Source: an uncultured Pseudomonadota bacterium (lineage in GTDB: Bacteria; Pseudomonadota; Alphaproteobacteria; Rs-D84). Taken from it: 6,061 nucleotides of DNA. This document shows, in pieces, positions 5,818 to 6,061 of the stretch (within the stretch, counting starts at the first letter, position 1; each line of letters opens with the position of its first letter). Where the stretch lies: contig CAMOXB010000050.1 in assembly GCA_946628805.1 (NCBI GenBank), positions 1 through 6,061 of the forward strand, written 5' to 3'. A model generated the notes under the pieces. It had not been told where the DNA came from. It saw nothing but the letters and a program-made list of their open reading frames with translations, and made no database searches. The position numbers and the translations under genes were made by a program.

Positions 5818-5993
5818 TGTCAGCAAGAGTTTTGCTGATGGGGTGTCAGAACCCGGTCGGAACGCGTCTGTATGGACGTAAAATCTCCAACTGTGTTTGG
5901 TTGGAGGGTCGCAAAATATATTGAATATGCGCACAATTTCGTTTCGAATTGTTCTGAACCTCCAACCGCCTTTTTGAAAGTGCGGTTTTCTTA
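5818..5993 (+). ncRNA. Structured leader RNA, copy B (candidate attenuator)
   Basis: This is the second copy of the element at 2113-2288, in the opposite orientation. The 5' hairpin joins 5820-5826 to 5832-5838. Relative to copy A it has one A-U to C-G compensatory change in that stem. The outer long-range helix joins 5846-5852 to 5951-5957. The inner 8-bp helix joins 5857-5864 to 5940-5947 (seven Watson-Crick pairs and one G-U), with sequence unrelated to copy A. Enclosed hairpins are 5865-5868 with 5875-5878, 5885-5891 with 5900-5906, and 5910-5913 with 5928-5931 around a nearly invariant 14-nt loop. GGTTGGAGG (5899-5907) can alternatively pair with CCTCCAACC (5959-5967), whose 3' half is also the 5' strand of the terminator. 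The element may be an attenuator leader for the gene starting at 6032 or a stand-alone small RNA. Confidence 0.8.
5964..5992 (+). terminator. Terminator-like hairpin at end of leader RNA copy B
   Basis: AACCGC (5964-5969) pairs with GCGGTT (5982-5987), extended inside by CTTT/AAAG with one bulged T, followed by TTTTCTT. Between copies the inner pairs shift (CTT/AAG versus CTTT/AAAG) while pairing is kept. About 40 bases separate it from the next start codon. Confidence 0.7.
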
Positions 5994-6031
5994 AATCTCG
6001 CTGCAGCAAGGCGAAAGGGGAAAAATGGAGA

Positions 6032-6061
6032 ATGAACATAAAAAAAATCGCATTGATAAGA
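6032..6061 (+). CDS. Start of a small secreted-protein gene, truncated by window
   Basis: Only ten codons are present, reading MNIKKIALIR from the ATG at 6032. They match the start of the cysteine-rich gene at 2092 (MKKIALII) in both protein and DNA: the stretch ACAT-A8/7-ATCGCATT is nearly the same. They look like the first part of a signal peptide. AAAGGGG (6014-6020) could be the ribosome binding site at 11 bases, and GGAG (6027-6030) is closer than ideal. Another ATG at 6025 opens a different frame (MENEHKKNRIDK), which has no hydrophobic core and is less likely. Relative to copy A there are about 20 extra bases between terminator and start, including a weak TCGC/GCGA hairpin. The gene's product and length cannot be judged here. 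Confidence 0.6.
   Translation, partial: MNIKKIALIR

Noticed and set aside
5885..5967. Integron attC-like site (CTCCAAC ... GTTGGAG resembles the attC core pattern)
   Set aside because: The outer bases do not fit the RYYYAAC/GTTRRRY consensus and the loop is only 5-8 bases. No integrase or cassette array is visible, and the element carries its own promoter and terminator.
5818..5993. T-box or another well-known riboswitch class
   Set aside because: No T-box anti-terminator motif, and the genome looks Gram-negative. The conserved bases do not match any riboswitch core I can recall, so no family name is given.
2112..5993. Inverted repeats as the ends of a transposon enclosing 2.3-5.8 kb
   Set aside because: The enclosed genes are housekeeping genes (rpoH, bamB) with no transposase, and no target-site duplication is apparent. 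The repeats are structured leaders that continue into coding starts.
6025..6061. Alternative start at 6025 (MENEHKKNRIDK frame)
   Set aside because: It lacks the hydrophobic signal-peptide start shared with the paralogous gene at 2092, although its spacing to AAAGGGG is acceptable.

Overview
The window looks like a chromosomal segment of an AT-rich Gram-negative bacterium, most likely an uncultured alphaproteobacterium of the small-genome, host- or gut-associated kind. The reasons are an RpoH with an alphaproteobacterial look, a one-TM TPR_21/YfgM-like protein followed directly by a BamB-type PQQ lipoprotein, a Der GTPase nearby, a porin ending in phenylalanine, and moderately low GC throughout. 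This placement is inference; no rRNA or other definitive marker is present.

Layout, left to right. Bases 1-909 (minus) hold the first 303 codons of der (double GTPase, ribosome assembly), running off the left edge. A Yip1-like membrane protein (980-1594, plus) follows and ends at a bidirectional terminator (1597-1622). It shares this terminator with a convergent gene for a small secreted cysteine-rich protein (1625-2092, minus). Upstream of that gene is a ~175-nt structured leader RNA, copy A (about 2113-2288, minus). Then come a porin-like outer membrane protein (2332-3366, minus) and, overlapping it by one base, the heat-shock sigma factor gene rpoH (3366-4298, minus). A compact divergent promoter region (4299-4351) separates rpoH from the yfgM-like/bamB pair (4352-5005 and 5010-5762, plus), which ends in a strong terminator. 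At the right edge lies leader RNA copy B (about 5818-5993, plus), followed by the first 10 codons of another small gene whose start resembles the signal peptide of the gene behind copy A.

The most interesting element is the pair of leader RNAs. Each has its own -35/-10 promoter placing the start at the first hairpin, a conserved multi-hairpin fold, and a terminator-like hairpin just before the ribosome binding site of a short gene beginning ...KKIAL. The clearest sign of a real RNA structure is an 8-nt segment and its partner about 75 nt downstream. Both differ almost completely between the copies, yet remain 8-bp complementary in each and sit at identical positions in otherwise conserved sequence. 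A conserved 9-nt segment can pair either with an upstream partner or with a downstream strand that overlaps the terminator stem. This is the layout of an attenuator or riboswitch-like switch. I do not recognise the motif as a named RNA family.

Functionally, the ordinary genes centre on the cell envelope and stress: the BamB-type lipoprotein for outer membrane protein assembly, the YfgM-like protein as periplasmic chaperone or translocon partner, a porin as a typical BAM substrate, and RpoH controlling protein-folding stress. The two leader copies face outward as inverted repeats around porin-rpoH-yfgM-bamB. Inverting that block would put yfgM and bamB on the same strand as der, as in the known yfgM-bamB-der order, so an ancient inversion is possible.
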